A DNA stretch of 64,000 bases. It comes from Hippopus hippopus (taxonomy: Eukaryota > Mollusca > Bivalvia > Cardiida > Cardiidae). A model generated the notes under the pieces. The model was not told the origin of the DNA and did no database searches. It worked only from the letters and a program-made list of their open reading frames with translations. Of the stretch, positions 10,346 through 22,800 are shown in pieces. Location: NCBI GenBank assembly GCA_946811185.2, contig OX328097.1, positions 56,883,063-56,947,062 on the forward strand. Reading direction: 5' to 3'. The position numbers were made by a program, and so were the translations under genes. How positions within the stretch are numbered: position 1 is the first letter of the stretch; each line of letters opens with the position of its first letter.

Positions 10346-11843
10346 CGTTATACAGATGAGGTTATATGTAGACCTGTACCGAATCGGCCGAGTTGTGACG
10401 AGTGAGACATTGGCCTCCTTTGTTTATATCCATGATGTATCAATTTCTGCCTCGACGTCTCCACTGAACATTGTTCTCGACAGTTTCACCTTACGAAAAT
10501 CGTAAAAAAAAGTAAGTGGCCTGTTATAATTATCGGCTAATATATACCTATAAAAATCACATAGAAAACGTGCAGGTGTTTGAATGCGATTTTGGATATA
10601 TATTGTTTAAAATGATTTGAAATAGTAAAGGATTACTAGTGCTATACTATTTCGTCTCCTAAATTGCAACTTATCCGTTTAATCACCACAGATCCCCTAA
10701 ATCACAAATTTCACAAAAGATCTCATTTTCTTGGAAGAAAGAAACAAACGCAACATAGTTTTGGTCGTAAATTACTCGTACAATAACCTAAGAGGCCTAA
10801 AATAAATATAAGCTGATGGATGGACAATTTGCACTCGGCGACTTCACAAACAAGAATCCAAATTGTTCGCATGCCAACAAAATGACATACCTTCGATCAC
10901 CCTTGCTCTGCGAAAAAATGTATTTCTGCTGTATCATTCAGAATCCGTTGTCTGCGCATGTCATATTCTTCGAAGATTCGACCTGTCTGCTATGACGCGT
11001 CACCCATCCCCGGATACTTGGGAAAAGTAGGGCTTATACCGAAGCTAAATTACCATGCCTGTAGGGGTTGTTTTGATAAATGGCCGGTGCATAGGTTACA
11101 TGCTAGCTGATCATAGCTGAATGAATAGCAACAGGTAGTGTTTAATTGAGTAAACGTTCATTTCATTTTGAAATTCAAAGCAACGGTTGTCGTTTTGAAA
11201 AGTAGTCCGGTTCTGTACCCAGAATGCCAAAATTAGATAGTTGTGTATTTGTAGAATGCCATCTAGCGGGAGGTAATGATTCGAAATTTGACTTCGAATG
11301 GGCCTCATATTTACAGGAAAATGAATAGGGGGTTGCTTGATATTCTCCGATTTTTTTGATATTTGACCCTGAAACAAAACAAAACAAAAAAAAGAACGTT
11401 CAACCGTTGCACCCACCTTTGTATCATCCGATTTATGGTCCTCTGAAGTTTAACTCGATATCCGCTGAATATTTTTCTTTTCACAACACAGTGTTGTGAT
11501 TAAGGAGATAAGCGGCCGTGTTACGACTGAACATTACCAGTCCCATTTTAATCAGTTTGCTCTATTTTAAAGCTGCACAATCTAAATTTTCGAATTTCTT
11601 TTAAAGCAATGTTTCCCTACAAACTCCTTTCTGCTGTGATTTTATTTTTGCTTGTAGACCAAAATGGCCTATCAACTTTTCAACACCTGTTACAAATACG
11701 GACAGCACTAGTCACAACTCGACCGATCCCGTAAGGTCCACGCATATCTTGATTAACGCATCACTCGATTTTCGCCGAATAATAGGCCTATGAACAGCAG
11801 ACGACTACAGTCCCTGATGTGTTTATTACTAGTCACAACTCTG
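10346..11843. other. intergenic, nothing recognised
   Basis: Moderately CpG-rich. It holds a perfect short palindrome, TCACAACAC-AGT-GTTGTGA, near 11482 and stray 'GTCACAACTC' motifs (11709, 11832) related to the element at 9838. The open frame at 11111-11416 has no family features. Confidence 0.4.
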
Positions 11844-12026
11844 CGATAACGTGATAGTATGATGATGATAACACGATAGTACGATGACGATAACGCGATA
11901 GTACGATGACGATAAAGCGATAGTATGATGATGAAAACATGATATATCACACTATCATCATCGTACTATCGCATTATCACCATCGTGGTATAGTGATTTC
12001 ACGTTATCACCATCGTACTATCGAGC
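11844..12026. repeat. fold-back minisatellite (22-bp units in head-to-head arms)
   Basis: The left arm is 4.5 units of a 22-bp sequence (GATAACGCGATAGTACGATGAC and variants) from 11844 to 11943. The right arm (about 11944-12026) is made of the reverse complement (ATCATCGTACTATCGC-TTATC). The arms meet at the palindrome GATATATC (11941-11948), so either strand could form a hairpin of roughly 80 bp per arm. Confidence 0.8.
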
Positions 12027-14298
12027 ATCGCGGTTAAAATCAACAAATTCATACGCGATGGCCCTAACGGTATTCCGTAGTTTTCTAATGTTTACTTCTT
12101 GTGCTCAACTGGGTCAAAAGTAGTTTTTGTGGTATTTGTCGAAGACAATACCACTATGAGTTCAATACTGAATTTTGAAGACCATGTTATCATATTTTGT
12201 GCAAAGCCGAAGGAAATAAACCCTGGGTGAGGCCATCGATCGTGGAAATACTAATTTTTTATTGAAAACAGCTTCACTTGCTCACAGCCTTCTATTGGCG
12301 CAATGATACAAAATTTGTCTACCGATCACTTGGTCCTGGGCTTTTTCGTTCCAAAACCAGCTCGTCCCATGGCTTGTTCATCCAATGATTGCGCGCTACT
12401 CCATTTGATTGGGCATGAATATTTATAGATTGAAATAATTGATTGTAATGTTGGGAATTAAATGTTAGCGGCCAAAGATATTTCAAAGTCATAATTTTCA
12501 GGTGCAAACGTAATTTTATTCTATATATTCACATGGTTTTTCTCTCTATCCATCATGCATCCTACTGTCAAGGGATGTTACTCCTGACTCCACCTAATGA
12601 TCGAAGGGAGACCACCAATAAACAAATAATCCTAATTTGTCATGAGTACTCTCCCTTCAACCAAAAAAGGTATTCATTTGCTTAGTAGGTTGACTTTCAA
12701 GCCAATATTTGAATAATATTTCTCATTTTCTATCAAATTATTAATTCCACACAATGGCTTCCTTGACAAATACCACTTCAGTGTTCTCAACGCTTTGATT
12801 GTAATAAGGTAACCACATCAGGTTAAGCGTTGAAACTCTGTAAGTGAACGCTGAACATTAGATCTACGAGTTGCAGTTTAAAACACCAGTTTGCTCTCAG
12901 CAAACGAGTTTCCGAAATTTGTGGATTTTCTTCATGATCGACCGGCTGGAGCCGACCGATAAAAATGACTTTCTCAACTGATTTTGGTCACATAATTATG
13001 CAGGATTAATGCACCATGACGATTTTCGCACTGAAGGCCTTACTTCGTTTTGCTTCTCGTGAATAAACCCAAGTTCTAAACTAGCTTTACATCTATGATA
13101 GGCCTAAATCCTCGGGGATATTTCATGTAATGTGAGGTAGGCCTATAATTTGATCTAGATCTAACTTTATCAAAACAAAAATCAGGGAAATCCTCGGCAA
13201 TCATTTATTAATATCTTTTTGGAATCATTGATGAAGAAAAGTTCGATACCTTAAAAGGTACAACATTTTCAGACTGGAACTGAGGCTATAGCAATCAGCG
13301 CCTTGGCTTTAGCTTTCATTTCCGCGTTGTATTTCTTTCATGGGAAATATAATAGACTTAAATTACCTCCCTTTATGTGGATCGTAGTTTTATCACTTTA
13401 ATCAGTAAGAAGAACCTATAAAATAAGTTTCCTGAAATGTCGCAACAATTGAACTCACTTTTTGTGTCATTATTTTCTGACTAGAGAGAAAAATGAAGTA
13501 GAAAGCAAAATAATATCAACAAGTGTTAACTAATAATTTATATGATAACAATATTATAAGTATAGATTTCTTCTTAATTTCATCCTTTCCTACGATCGTG
13601 TCTTACACGATCACAATGTTTTCAAATTAAGCATGCGGTACGTCTAACACGCGCACTGCATCACTCTTTGCAAAGGTCGTTCTCTTCGGAAAATGACTCT
13701 CATCCACCTGCAAATCTTAGTAATAAAAGCTATGTAATGGCGAATACTCGTGAAAGTAACTAGGAATAGGCATAGTTACCAACATCTTCAAAATAAACTG
13801 AAACGGATGTCTCAGTGTAATGGACAAAATAAAATTTTATTTTGTTTCTTTTAATGTAATACAGTTTTCATGAAATATGTTAGCCACGGTTAATTATTAT
13901 AAACTCTTTTGAACAAACAAATGCAGGTAACCATATAATAAGAAATGCGTAGGCATTGTATCAAAATAAGTGTTTGAAGGAAATTACCATGGAAATCGAG
14001 AGCAACAACAACCAAAAATATTGCACAAGGGAACATCAAACTACATCCCAAATGCACGCAATTGTATTGACCACAGAACGTGCATTCTGGGCGTGATCTG
14101 CACTGTTCTCAAAGCGTGTTGAGTCACGCTTAGTAGTGTAAGAATTAACGACGTATATCTCAAATGTTTGCGCGCATCCTACTGCGTGTTTTTGTCATGG
14201 ATAACGAAGCAAGAGTGCACCTATGTATTTTTTGCACATATTATGGTAATACTACTGGTGCACTGAAACAAGTAGCACTTTCTTCTGGTAGTATTAGT

Positions 14299-14299
<1 letters not shown>
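12027..14299. other. intergenic; a possible TIR pair, otherwise unrecognised
   Basis: GTGGTATTTGTC near 12130 and GACAAATACCAC near 12762 are inverted and could bound a ~640-bp DNA element. GTGGTATT...AATACCAC also forms a local hairpin at 12130-12154. A short hairpin, GATCGTGT-CTT-ACACGATC, sits near 13594. No gene is supported. Confidence 0.35.

Positions 14300-14331
<32 letters not shown>
14300..14331. repeat. (AG)n microsatellite
   Basis: About 15 uninterrupted AG units. Confidence 0.9.
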
Positions 14332-14333
<2 letters not shown>

Positions 14334-14454
14334 CTGTGAACTGTCACTGTGAAATAATTAAAATACTGTTGACACGGCGTTACAGACCAAACAAGCAAAC
14401 AAAAGCAGGAAGTTTAAAGCTGTGGAAGTATAGTTGTTTCCAATGTAAAAATTA

Positions 14455-14530
14455 TTGTTCGAAAAGGAGAAATCGCTCCCAATGAGCAATTTCTCCTTTT
14501 CCCACTGTGTCTGCTGAGCTTTTATCCTAC
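14455..14530. repeat. TM-like hairpin fragment with a different centre
   Basis: GAAAAGGAGAAATCGCTC...GAGCAATTTCTCCTTTTC is the TM stem with a new apex (CCAAT) instead of GGTTACC. The flanking TM arms are not recognisable. Confidence 0.5.
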
Positions 14531-14927
14531 TTTTTCCTTTAAAAAGTTAACATCCAAAGTGACCTCCATCCTTGTTTTCTGACGAAATAAGCATGGATAG
14601 CTGTCATTTTTATTGCACGGCGACATCAGTCGCAGTGCATATATTGACGGTTTTCACCCTGTCCATGGATTAAATCCGAACAGAAATCTCCCTTCGATTT
14701 TTGCAGCGTTGTTTATGAAATATTTTCATTACCCGGATGGTATTTGACAAAAACATAGAATTTTCCGATTCTTTGTATACCTAATATTGTCTGCATATGT
14801 CATAATACTTTATTTCTGCCTCATAATTATTGTAGTACTCAGTAAATAAAGAATATGTTTACGGATATGAGCGAATCCCTTCGGTCAAAAGTTTAAGCGC
14901 GTCCTGCACATGCGCAGACGGTATCCG

Positions 14928-15024
14928 GATAAAACGTCCCACAGTCAAAACGTCCCACTTTTGGTTAAAACGTCCCCATTTCCATTCCAAATTGGTTAAA
15001 TCGTCCCCATAAAACGTCCCCGTA
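14928..15024. repeat. 'AAAACGTCCC' short tandem block
   Basis: Five copies of AAA(A/T)CGTCCC at irregular 15-30-bp spacing, with intact CpG. A related block with decayed CpG lies in dynein intron 1 (19985-20165). Confidence 0.6.
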
Positions 15025-16889
15025 TATTTTATAAAAGTTATTTGTTTAATATTGTTTGGTTATTTCAGAAAACGTTAACATAATGATGTAAAACATTATG
15101 ATGTTGTCATTTGTTGTTACTACAAGTCATTGAATTTTAACCCACATCCTGCCGCCGAACTTATAGTTTTGAGAGTCACAACATTAATTTTCGACAAATT
15201 CTATGACATTTATTAATATGACTTAAATCATTATAATGATATAGTAACTGTATGCTTCAATACCAGACTACTCACATGTACGCACGGACCCTATTTGACT
15301 ATTTTAGCAAATAGAACCAAGATTGTAGGCTAAGTAGAATCGTGCGATAATGTAGGCTAAGGGGTAAGGCCCGTGTTGTCTCTCTATATACACGAATGTT
15401 TAATCGACACGCTAAAACGCCTCCTAGACTGGCTAACACGCCTCCCTGTCTACAGCGTTCTAACTGATATAAGAGTGTAAAGTTTCCATTTAACCATTAT
15501 CCAAACAATCTGAAGTCTTAACGAAAAAGAGACTGAAAAGTTTTCTTAACACCATTGAAAACGACAAATGCAAATAATCAGCGTTTCAGTCTTTTCAACG
15601 GTGTTTCCCGAGAAAGTATGTTTTTCTGCTGGGAGCAGATAATGAAAAGAGCAATCACTGTTTACCGAGTCACTTTTCGTGTCTCTCTCTCTGCTCTTTT
15701 GTTTGCCGCTTAAACACTTCTGTAAGTGGAATTGTTTTAAATTTTTTCCGTCTTTTTCCTGCATTGTATGACTGTCCTAGACACAACCCATCACTTTACA
15801 ACAAAATAATGGACTCTTCCACAATTAAAGACATTTTAAAACAGAGCTCTGTTCTATGAGTGAAATTCGCTTTTGAAAAAGATAAAAAAAAAAAAAAACA
15901 TTGTGGCAAATGGAGAAAGTATAGGTATCTGGCAATATCTATGGTGCCATATGTTTTAAACTACTATCTCAGGTTTAGTTGAATTAAGATTAGTAAAGTG
16001 TAAAAACATTCTGTCATAAGGAGAACACGACGGTAACCGGGATCTCTCATTTTCTAAAAGTAGGGTAGGTAAAGGGTAAAAAAACACCATGCAGATGACA
16101 AATTCAATGTGGTTCAGGTAAAATGATCCGACCAAGAAAGAATGGAACCCAATCTGGGGAAAAAGGAGATGATACAAAGCCGAGGCAACACACACACTCT
16201 CTCCCTTTCTCTATCATAGATCTATTACATTGATTGTCACGACTATCAGAAACATTTCTCACCAAGATGTCGATAACCTATAGCATATGCAATAAACCAT
16301 ACGAAAAGTCCTGCCGAAAGTGTTCAGTGAACTTCGGCTCGACACCATAGCATGCCGATCTCAACCTGCACTATCCGCCTTTGAAATTTAACTGAAAGAG
16401 TACGGTTCATCAATATTTAAATTATGTCGCGGCAGCCTGTGCACCTACCCGTGAAAGTATCCTGGATACTGGTAAAAGTGTCGGTAATAAGAGTTTTTCC
16501 CTTTTTCTCACAGTGTCTGAGACAAGAAGCCATCAATTTACCGAAATTTGATTTTTCGTCCTCACATATTTCCAAAATAGACTAGTGTTATATTTTGTAT
16601 CCTGGTAAAAACCACCCAAACACATACCCATACACAGAGAAAAAAATCGTAATTCGGTCGTACAAACGTGAATCGTAAACTAGCCTTTATTCAGATATTG
16701 GTTTAATAAAATTATACAAGAACTTGTTGAATATGAAAGAAATAAACTATCTGAAAAACATACAGGAGAAGGCAGCAATTACTTATCACGAGCAACAGCC
16801 CCTTTTCCGGCAACGATTTGAGAGACTGCCCATCACGGATAGTAAATATAAGATCCCTGTGTCGTTAAAACACGGGATCGTTTAAAGGG
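15025..16889. other. intergenic, worn TM traces, otherwise unrecognised
   Basis: Possible TM remnants: 15490-15620 ('CCAAACAATCTGAAGTCTTAACGA'), 15895-15960 ('ACATTGTGGCAAATGGAGAAAG') and 16000-16130. No gene is supported. Confidence 0.4.
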
Positions 16890-17029
16890 CAGCCTGGGTT
16901 CAGTCCGATCATTTTCTCCTTTGTTATATTCTAACATTACTTTGTCAAAAATGGGCGTCATTTAAAAAAAAAAAGAAATGTCCGAATATTAAAAACGGGA
17001 ATAAAATGATCGAACTGTAATCCAGGCTG
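16890..17029. mobile_element. 140-bp MITE with 5'-CAGCCTGG ends
   Basis: Left terminus CAGCCTGGGTTCAGTCCGAT and right terminus AACTGTAATCCAGGCTG are inverted repeats, and the pairing extends to AATGATCG...CGATCATT. The flanks repeat TAAAGGG on each side, separated from the right terminus by two bases. CAG-type ends with a 7-8-bp duplication suggest a hAT-class MITE; the exact boundary is uncertain. Confidence 0.65.
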
Positions 17030-17256
17030 TGTAAAGGGCTAGGTGTTAAAACCAAATTTGTAATATAGCAAATCGTAAGAGTTGCTTCTGAAAAAGCCAA
17101 TTGACCGTTCGATTAATACTGTAGCAAAACTAATGATTGCCAAGTGCAGGGAAAACGTAAATGATAGTTACTGCAACTAAAACTTGAATTGTCCTTACTT
17201 TTTATCTTTCATATTTTCCCTTCTGCCCACGTGGTATGGCATTTGATTTTTAGATA

Positions 17257-17480
17257 TAACTCTTTACAAAACGACCAAATTTTGGACTAAACCAAACTCA
17301 AAGCATTTACAGGCGCACATACACGACTAACTACATTTGCTCAAATAATTTTTTTTTTTCTCTTATATTGTAGGTACATTGTGGAAAAAAGGAGCAAAGG
17401 CTATTTACCAGTATTTTCTCATTGTCCAGCAATGTTTTCAAAAACCTTCTCTTTCACAATTATTAAAACTTGGGATCGCA
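17257..17480 (-). repeat. TM element, diverged
   Basis: 'ACTCTTTACAAAACGACCAAATTTTGGAC' at the left, a worn palindrome near 17395-17425, then 'AATGTTTTCAAAAACCTTCTC'. An insertion of TTTTTTTT near 17350 separates the halves. A frame across its right part plus the CT repeat is not a gene. Confidence 0.6.
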
Positions 17481-17531
17481 ATTCCTGTTCCTGTAGAATG
17501 AACATATTTTTTTACGCAATTTTTGTTTCTT

Positions 17532-18504
<973 letters not shown>

Positions 18505-18690
18505 CTGCCAGACAACAAAAATGTTATGTCCAAATCTAAATATATGCACACGACAAATGAAATGTGGATCAGACAATGGAATTTGTCTTTAAAAGGACAG
18601 AAAACATTGCAGCGAAAGGATAAATTCCTGAATACCCCGATTTCCCCCCTGTCTCTACCATATGTTTACAAAAGCCTTTTTTCTCGGACT
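18505..18690 (-). repeat. TM element, diverged
   Basis: 'GACAAATGAAATGTGGATCAGACAATGGAATTTGTC', 'GACAGAAAACATTGCAGCGAAAGG' and 'TTTACAAAAGCCTTTTTTCTC' follow the TM order. Termini and core have decayed. Confidence 0.5.
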
Positions 18691-18898
18691 AGTGCTTAGA
18701 TCTAGTGGTAATTGGCCTATCGGGCGGTCAGCAGTAGATCACCCGCCCTTTAAACGAGAGGTCCAATGTTTGAGTGCCGAACCGACTGTTATTTTTCTCC
18801 TGCCGGTGTCAGATAGGGTTCCAAAAAAAAAAAAAAAAAACCGGGTAGCTCCCAAGATCAGGAGGGGTTGAGCGTAGTGATATTCATTATAGCCATGA

Positions 18899-18971
18899 TA
18901 GCGGTCCGGATAGCTCAGTGGTAGAGCTCTCGCCATGTAAGCGAGGGGTACCGGGTTCGCGCCCTTTCCCC
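18899..18971 (+). repeat. tRNA-like sequence, probably a SINE head or tRNA pseudogene
   Basis: It has an A-box (TAGCTCAGTGGTAGAGC) and a B-box-like GGGTTCGCGCCC. An anticodon-arm-like CTCGC-CATGTAA-GCGAG would place TGT as anticodon. Position 33 is A instead of the near-universal T, and the acceptor stem does not pair, so I do not call a functional tRNA. Confidence 0.45.
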
Positions 18972-19589
18972 AAAATATTTACTTCAGAATAATATTTTGA
19001 AAGATGTTTTGTTGTTGTTGTCTCATGTATTTTCCCTCACTTGCACTGTGGCACTCCTTCTTGAAGGATATTCTTCTCGCGGATGAGAATTTTGTCACTA
19101 TATTGTGAACACACTATTTATTTTATTAAGCACAAATTTTATAAGACGCGAACCGGTAGCTAGCCTTCACGTAATACAACATGATTAGTCTATATTTTAG
19201 CATTATCGCGTATCTGGGCTAATTAATGCTGCTAAGAAAAGAAGAAGAAACTGGGGAGAATTCACTTGCTAAGTGTTGGAGATGAGGCTTGATTTTTCTT
19301 GGTGTAGAGGCCAACATAGAAATTGAGAGCATCTTTCAATATCTCTGGTTTGTTTACTGGTGAGTTTCAGATGGTTTTGGATAGTTTCGTGTGTACAGTC
19401 TAGTATACATTGTAGTAGATTACCATTTCGCTCAAGGTTTAAAAATCTAGTACTTGCAGTACTTTGAAATTCTTTGCACGTGACTAGTCCACAATAATTA
19501 TCTCCCTTTCCATTGCCCGGATCATAGGAGGCTGGACCTGAAATTTAGGACTGATAATTTCAGACGAACTTTTTTGACGGCCTGGAAGG
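18972..19589 (+). promoter_or_regulatory. DYNC1H1: upstream region and 5' UTR of the dynein gene
   Basis: The sequence does not show a clear TATA box or CpG island. An in-frame TGA at 19575-19577 closes the frame 12 bases before the start codon. The first-exon 5' UTR boundary cannot be fixed from sequence, and an upstream non-coding exon is possible. Confidence 0.35.
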
Positions 19590-19830
19590 ATGGCTGATTC
19601 GACAGCCGAACAGGAGGGTCAGCCCGCGCAACCTGTTCAAGCTGTGGCAGATCCAGACAAGTTCACAGAGTACTTGATTCGATGTGTGCCTATTTTACTA
19701 GAAGACAGAGTTGATGCGTCATCCGCATTGAAAGCTGCCATATTTGACAGGGTGTTTGCCGAGAGCATCAAGAAATTTTTGAATGACCCTCAAACTCAAT
19801 CATTACTTATACAGAGAACTTCAACTAAAG
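19590..19830 (+). CDS. DYNC1H1: dynein heavy chain exon 1
   Basis: Codons 1-80 plus one base. It starts [10 protein letters not shown] and contains the conserved '[20 protein letters not shown]' and '[16 protein letters not shown]' stretches of the dimerisation region. Donor GTACGT. The weakly conserved first ~25 residues are usual for the family. Confidence 0.95.
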
Positions 19831-22800
19831 GTACGTTTATGACTATTTTAAAGCTTTACAGAAATATATATAAATATTATACAGGCCAGATAATGTTTGC
19901 ATCGTGTTGCAGGGATTATTGATTGGTGACTCATACTCATAGCAGACGTCACCTGCTAAAATCAATAAGCAGGCTCCAGACAAATTGCATGAATGAAACG
20001 GCAAGGCAGGATTTACAGTCAAAATATCCCTCAGTCATTATATCCCACAGTGAAAATGACCAACTTTTGGTCAAAACATCTCCCAATTTCGGTGAAAACT
20101 TTGCTCTATCAGGCTCTATGGAAAAAATATCATCAAAACTTCCCCCTCTGATAGCTTATTTGTCTTAATTACATTGAAAATGAATTAATTGATTGTGTTT
20201 TGATGTTATTTTACAGATTTTAGATTTTTTGCACAGGCTGGTTTGGAAAATCTAATATGATGATAAATGTTAAAATTGAGATGAATAATCTCTCAGGGTT
20301 GCCCCTGGCTACTTTTTTCTTGTTCCACCACTTTTGCCAAATGAAATGATTTGTATTTTCATTACCTGGATGTTATGCCAAAACACTAATTACATACTAA
20401 AGACTAGCAAGACAAATAGCATGAGTAACAATGCATAGATGTAGTTTTAAATGTTAAGGAATTAGAATGGAAAGGTTTTATTTTTACGAATGAAACTTTT
20501 ACTAAACATCAATTTTTCAATCATTTTCAAAACTATATTCTTAGCTCCACTGGCCTTCGGCCAGCGAGTTTATGTCATGGCCTTGTGTTTGTCATGTGTG
20601 CTTGCGTGCATGTGTGTGTGCGTCTGTCAACTTTAATTTCAAACATCTCTTCTGAAACTACCCATCAAATCTTCATGAAGCTTCACAAAAATGACTCTCC
20701 TATGTCCCTTTTCAGAATTTCTACAAAGAATTAGATTCCAATAAAAACCTCTGGTAGCCATGGCAACAAAACTAGAAAATATTGAAAATCTTTGATTTAA
20801 TAAAAATCTTGTCTTGTCTGAAACCATTAGACATAGGGCTACCAAATTTGGTATGTAACTTCCTGTAGTGAACCTGTATCAGAATTCTTCAAATTATAGC
20901 CCTGGGGACAAAATAGGATCTGTCCTGAGGGTCACAAGTTTTACATGGGCTTATATAGTGGAAACTTTAAAAACCTATCCTGTTCCTATCCATAAGGCAT
21001 ACCAAATTTGGCAATAGCTTTATCTCGTTGACCCATACTAAAGTTGTTCAAATTATAGCCCAGGGGTCAGTTTTGGCCCAACCCCATGGGTCACAAGTTT
21101 TACATGGGCTTATGCTGTGAAAACTTCAAAAATATTCTTGTCCTTAACAATAAAGCCAAGGGCTACCACATTTTGCATGGAGCTTCATCAAGTTAACCTC
21201 TACCAAGATTGTCCAAATCATAGCTCTGAGAGCCAATTTATTATTCATGCCTCTAAAAGAAGGTTTTCTGCTAGTTCATTGGCATTCGATATGAACAATA
21301 CTTGATTAGATCTGCTTGTATTCGTTGATATCATCTTTGCATTTGAATAAAAAAATGACCGAGGGTTCAGGGCAGTGTGGGCGCGGGGGCTGGCTATTTT
21401 CTCATTGAAAGCCTTTTGCCATACAGACTTCTTATGATTTGTGTCTCTGTCAATACCAATTAACTCTTTACCAAACGACAAAATCTTGGACATGTCCAAA
21501 TTGAAAGCATTTGCAGACGAAATATTAAAGGTGGTTCAAATGACAAAAGTAGTCCTGCATAGAGAAGAAAACATTGTGGGAAAAGGAGAAAATGCTGGTT
21601 ACCAGCATTTTCTCCTTTTCCCACACTGTTTTCAACAGCCTTCTTCCTCAGGGTTGTTAAAAGTAGGGATTGTGTGGTAAGGGGTTAAGCACATGATACG
21701 GTTCTTTAAAAGCCAGTGGAGCGATACAGGGTCATCATGGCCGTCTTGTTTGCTGCATTAGCATACTCTCTAGAAAGACAACGACGTGGGGGCTCACTAG
21801 GTAACTTGAAACTAAAGGACTAAAATTGAAAGGAACATGTAAAAAGTTTTGTACAACAAATTTCATAATCCTAGCTTACACCCAAACCTTTATGAAAATG
21901 TGCAGTCACAGACTAAGATAAATTTGAGGCTAGGGTTAAACTAGTAAATTTGTTCTCTTTTCAGATGACTCTGAGGAAGTTGGAGAAGGTGGAGATGGTG
22001 ATAGTGAAGGCTCTGTACAGTACACCATATCATCAGATGTACATTTCACAAGCTCTAAAGTCTCCAGTCTTGTCTTCATCAAAAGGGGACCAGTTGTGGA
22101 GGCGGATAAAAGTTTCCCCTCACAGTTACAGATGATGAACTTGAGTGATGGGTCACCCTATGAGACTCTTCACTCATATGTTAGTAATGCAGTGTCCCCG
22201 TTCTTCAAGTCTTACATCAGGGAAACAGGGAAAGCAGAAAGGTAATTGAATTCTGAGGTAGTATTTACAAACCATTCTAAAATCAAATATTATTGCCAAG
22301 ATGTTATGTAACCCTGTCTTTACCTGTGAGAGGGCTAGACTTTAAATTTGAGATTAAATTTAGAGTGGAAAGTGAATTTAATCCCTGTTATATATTAGGT
22401 AAGATAACAGTTGCTGTTTTCTTCAGATACCATTGGTTTGTATTCAGTAAGAATTTCAAGATAAATCCAACAACATTAAAATGCAGATAAATCCAACAAC
22501 ATTAAAATGCAGCTGCATGCAAATTTAGGGGAAGATTTCTGATTGCAAAACATACCATTATGCCTTTGTGTTAAGTTTTATTTTCTTGATCAAGATGAAA
22601 TTATCACATACTCATGGCAATAATGTTTAACTTCAACTGCATAAGGTTCTGATTTTGTCCCTGGCATACCCAATACGGGAAACTTCCTATCGTTTGCTGA
22701 TGTTCATGTTTATAATTGAATCGTATCCAATACTTAGGGATGGTGACAAGATGGCCCCTGCTGTAGAGAAAAAAATAGTTGACTTGGAGATGGGCTTACT

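Larger units (their letters stand above)
19831..21964 (+). other. intron 1
   Basis: 2.1 kb. It contains a CpG-decayed 'AAAACGTCCC' block (19985-20165) and a family B Helentron-like element (20540-21751) that itself carries a TM copy. The remaining sequence is unrecognised. Confidence 0.85.

Noticed and set aside
11111..11416. 101-codon minus-strand frame upstream of the dynein gene
   Set aside because: Contains an A-rich low-complexity stretch and shows no domain. A second frame covers the same bases equally well.
15546..15764. 72-codon minus-strand frame
   Set aside because: No family features. It overlaps a worn repeat and has no splice or start context.
18899..18971. Functional tRNA gene
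   Set aside because: No pairing acceptor stem and A at position 33. More likely a SINE head or tRNA pseudogene.
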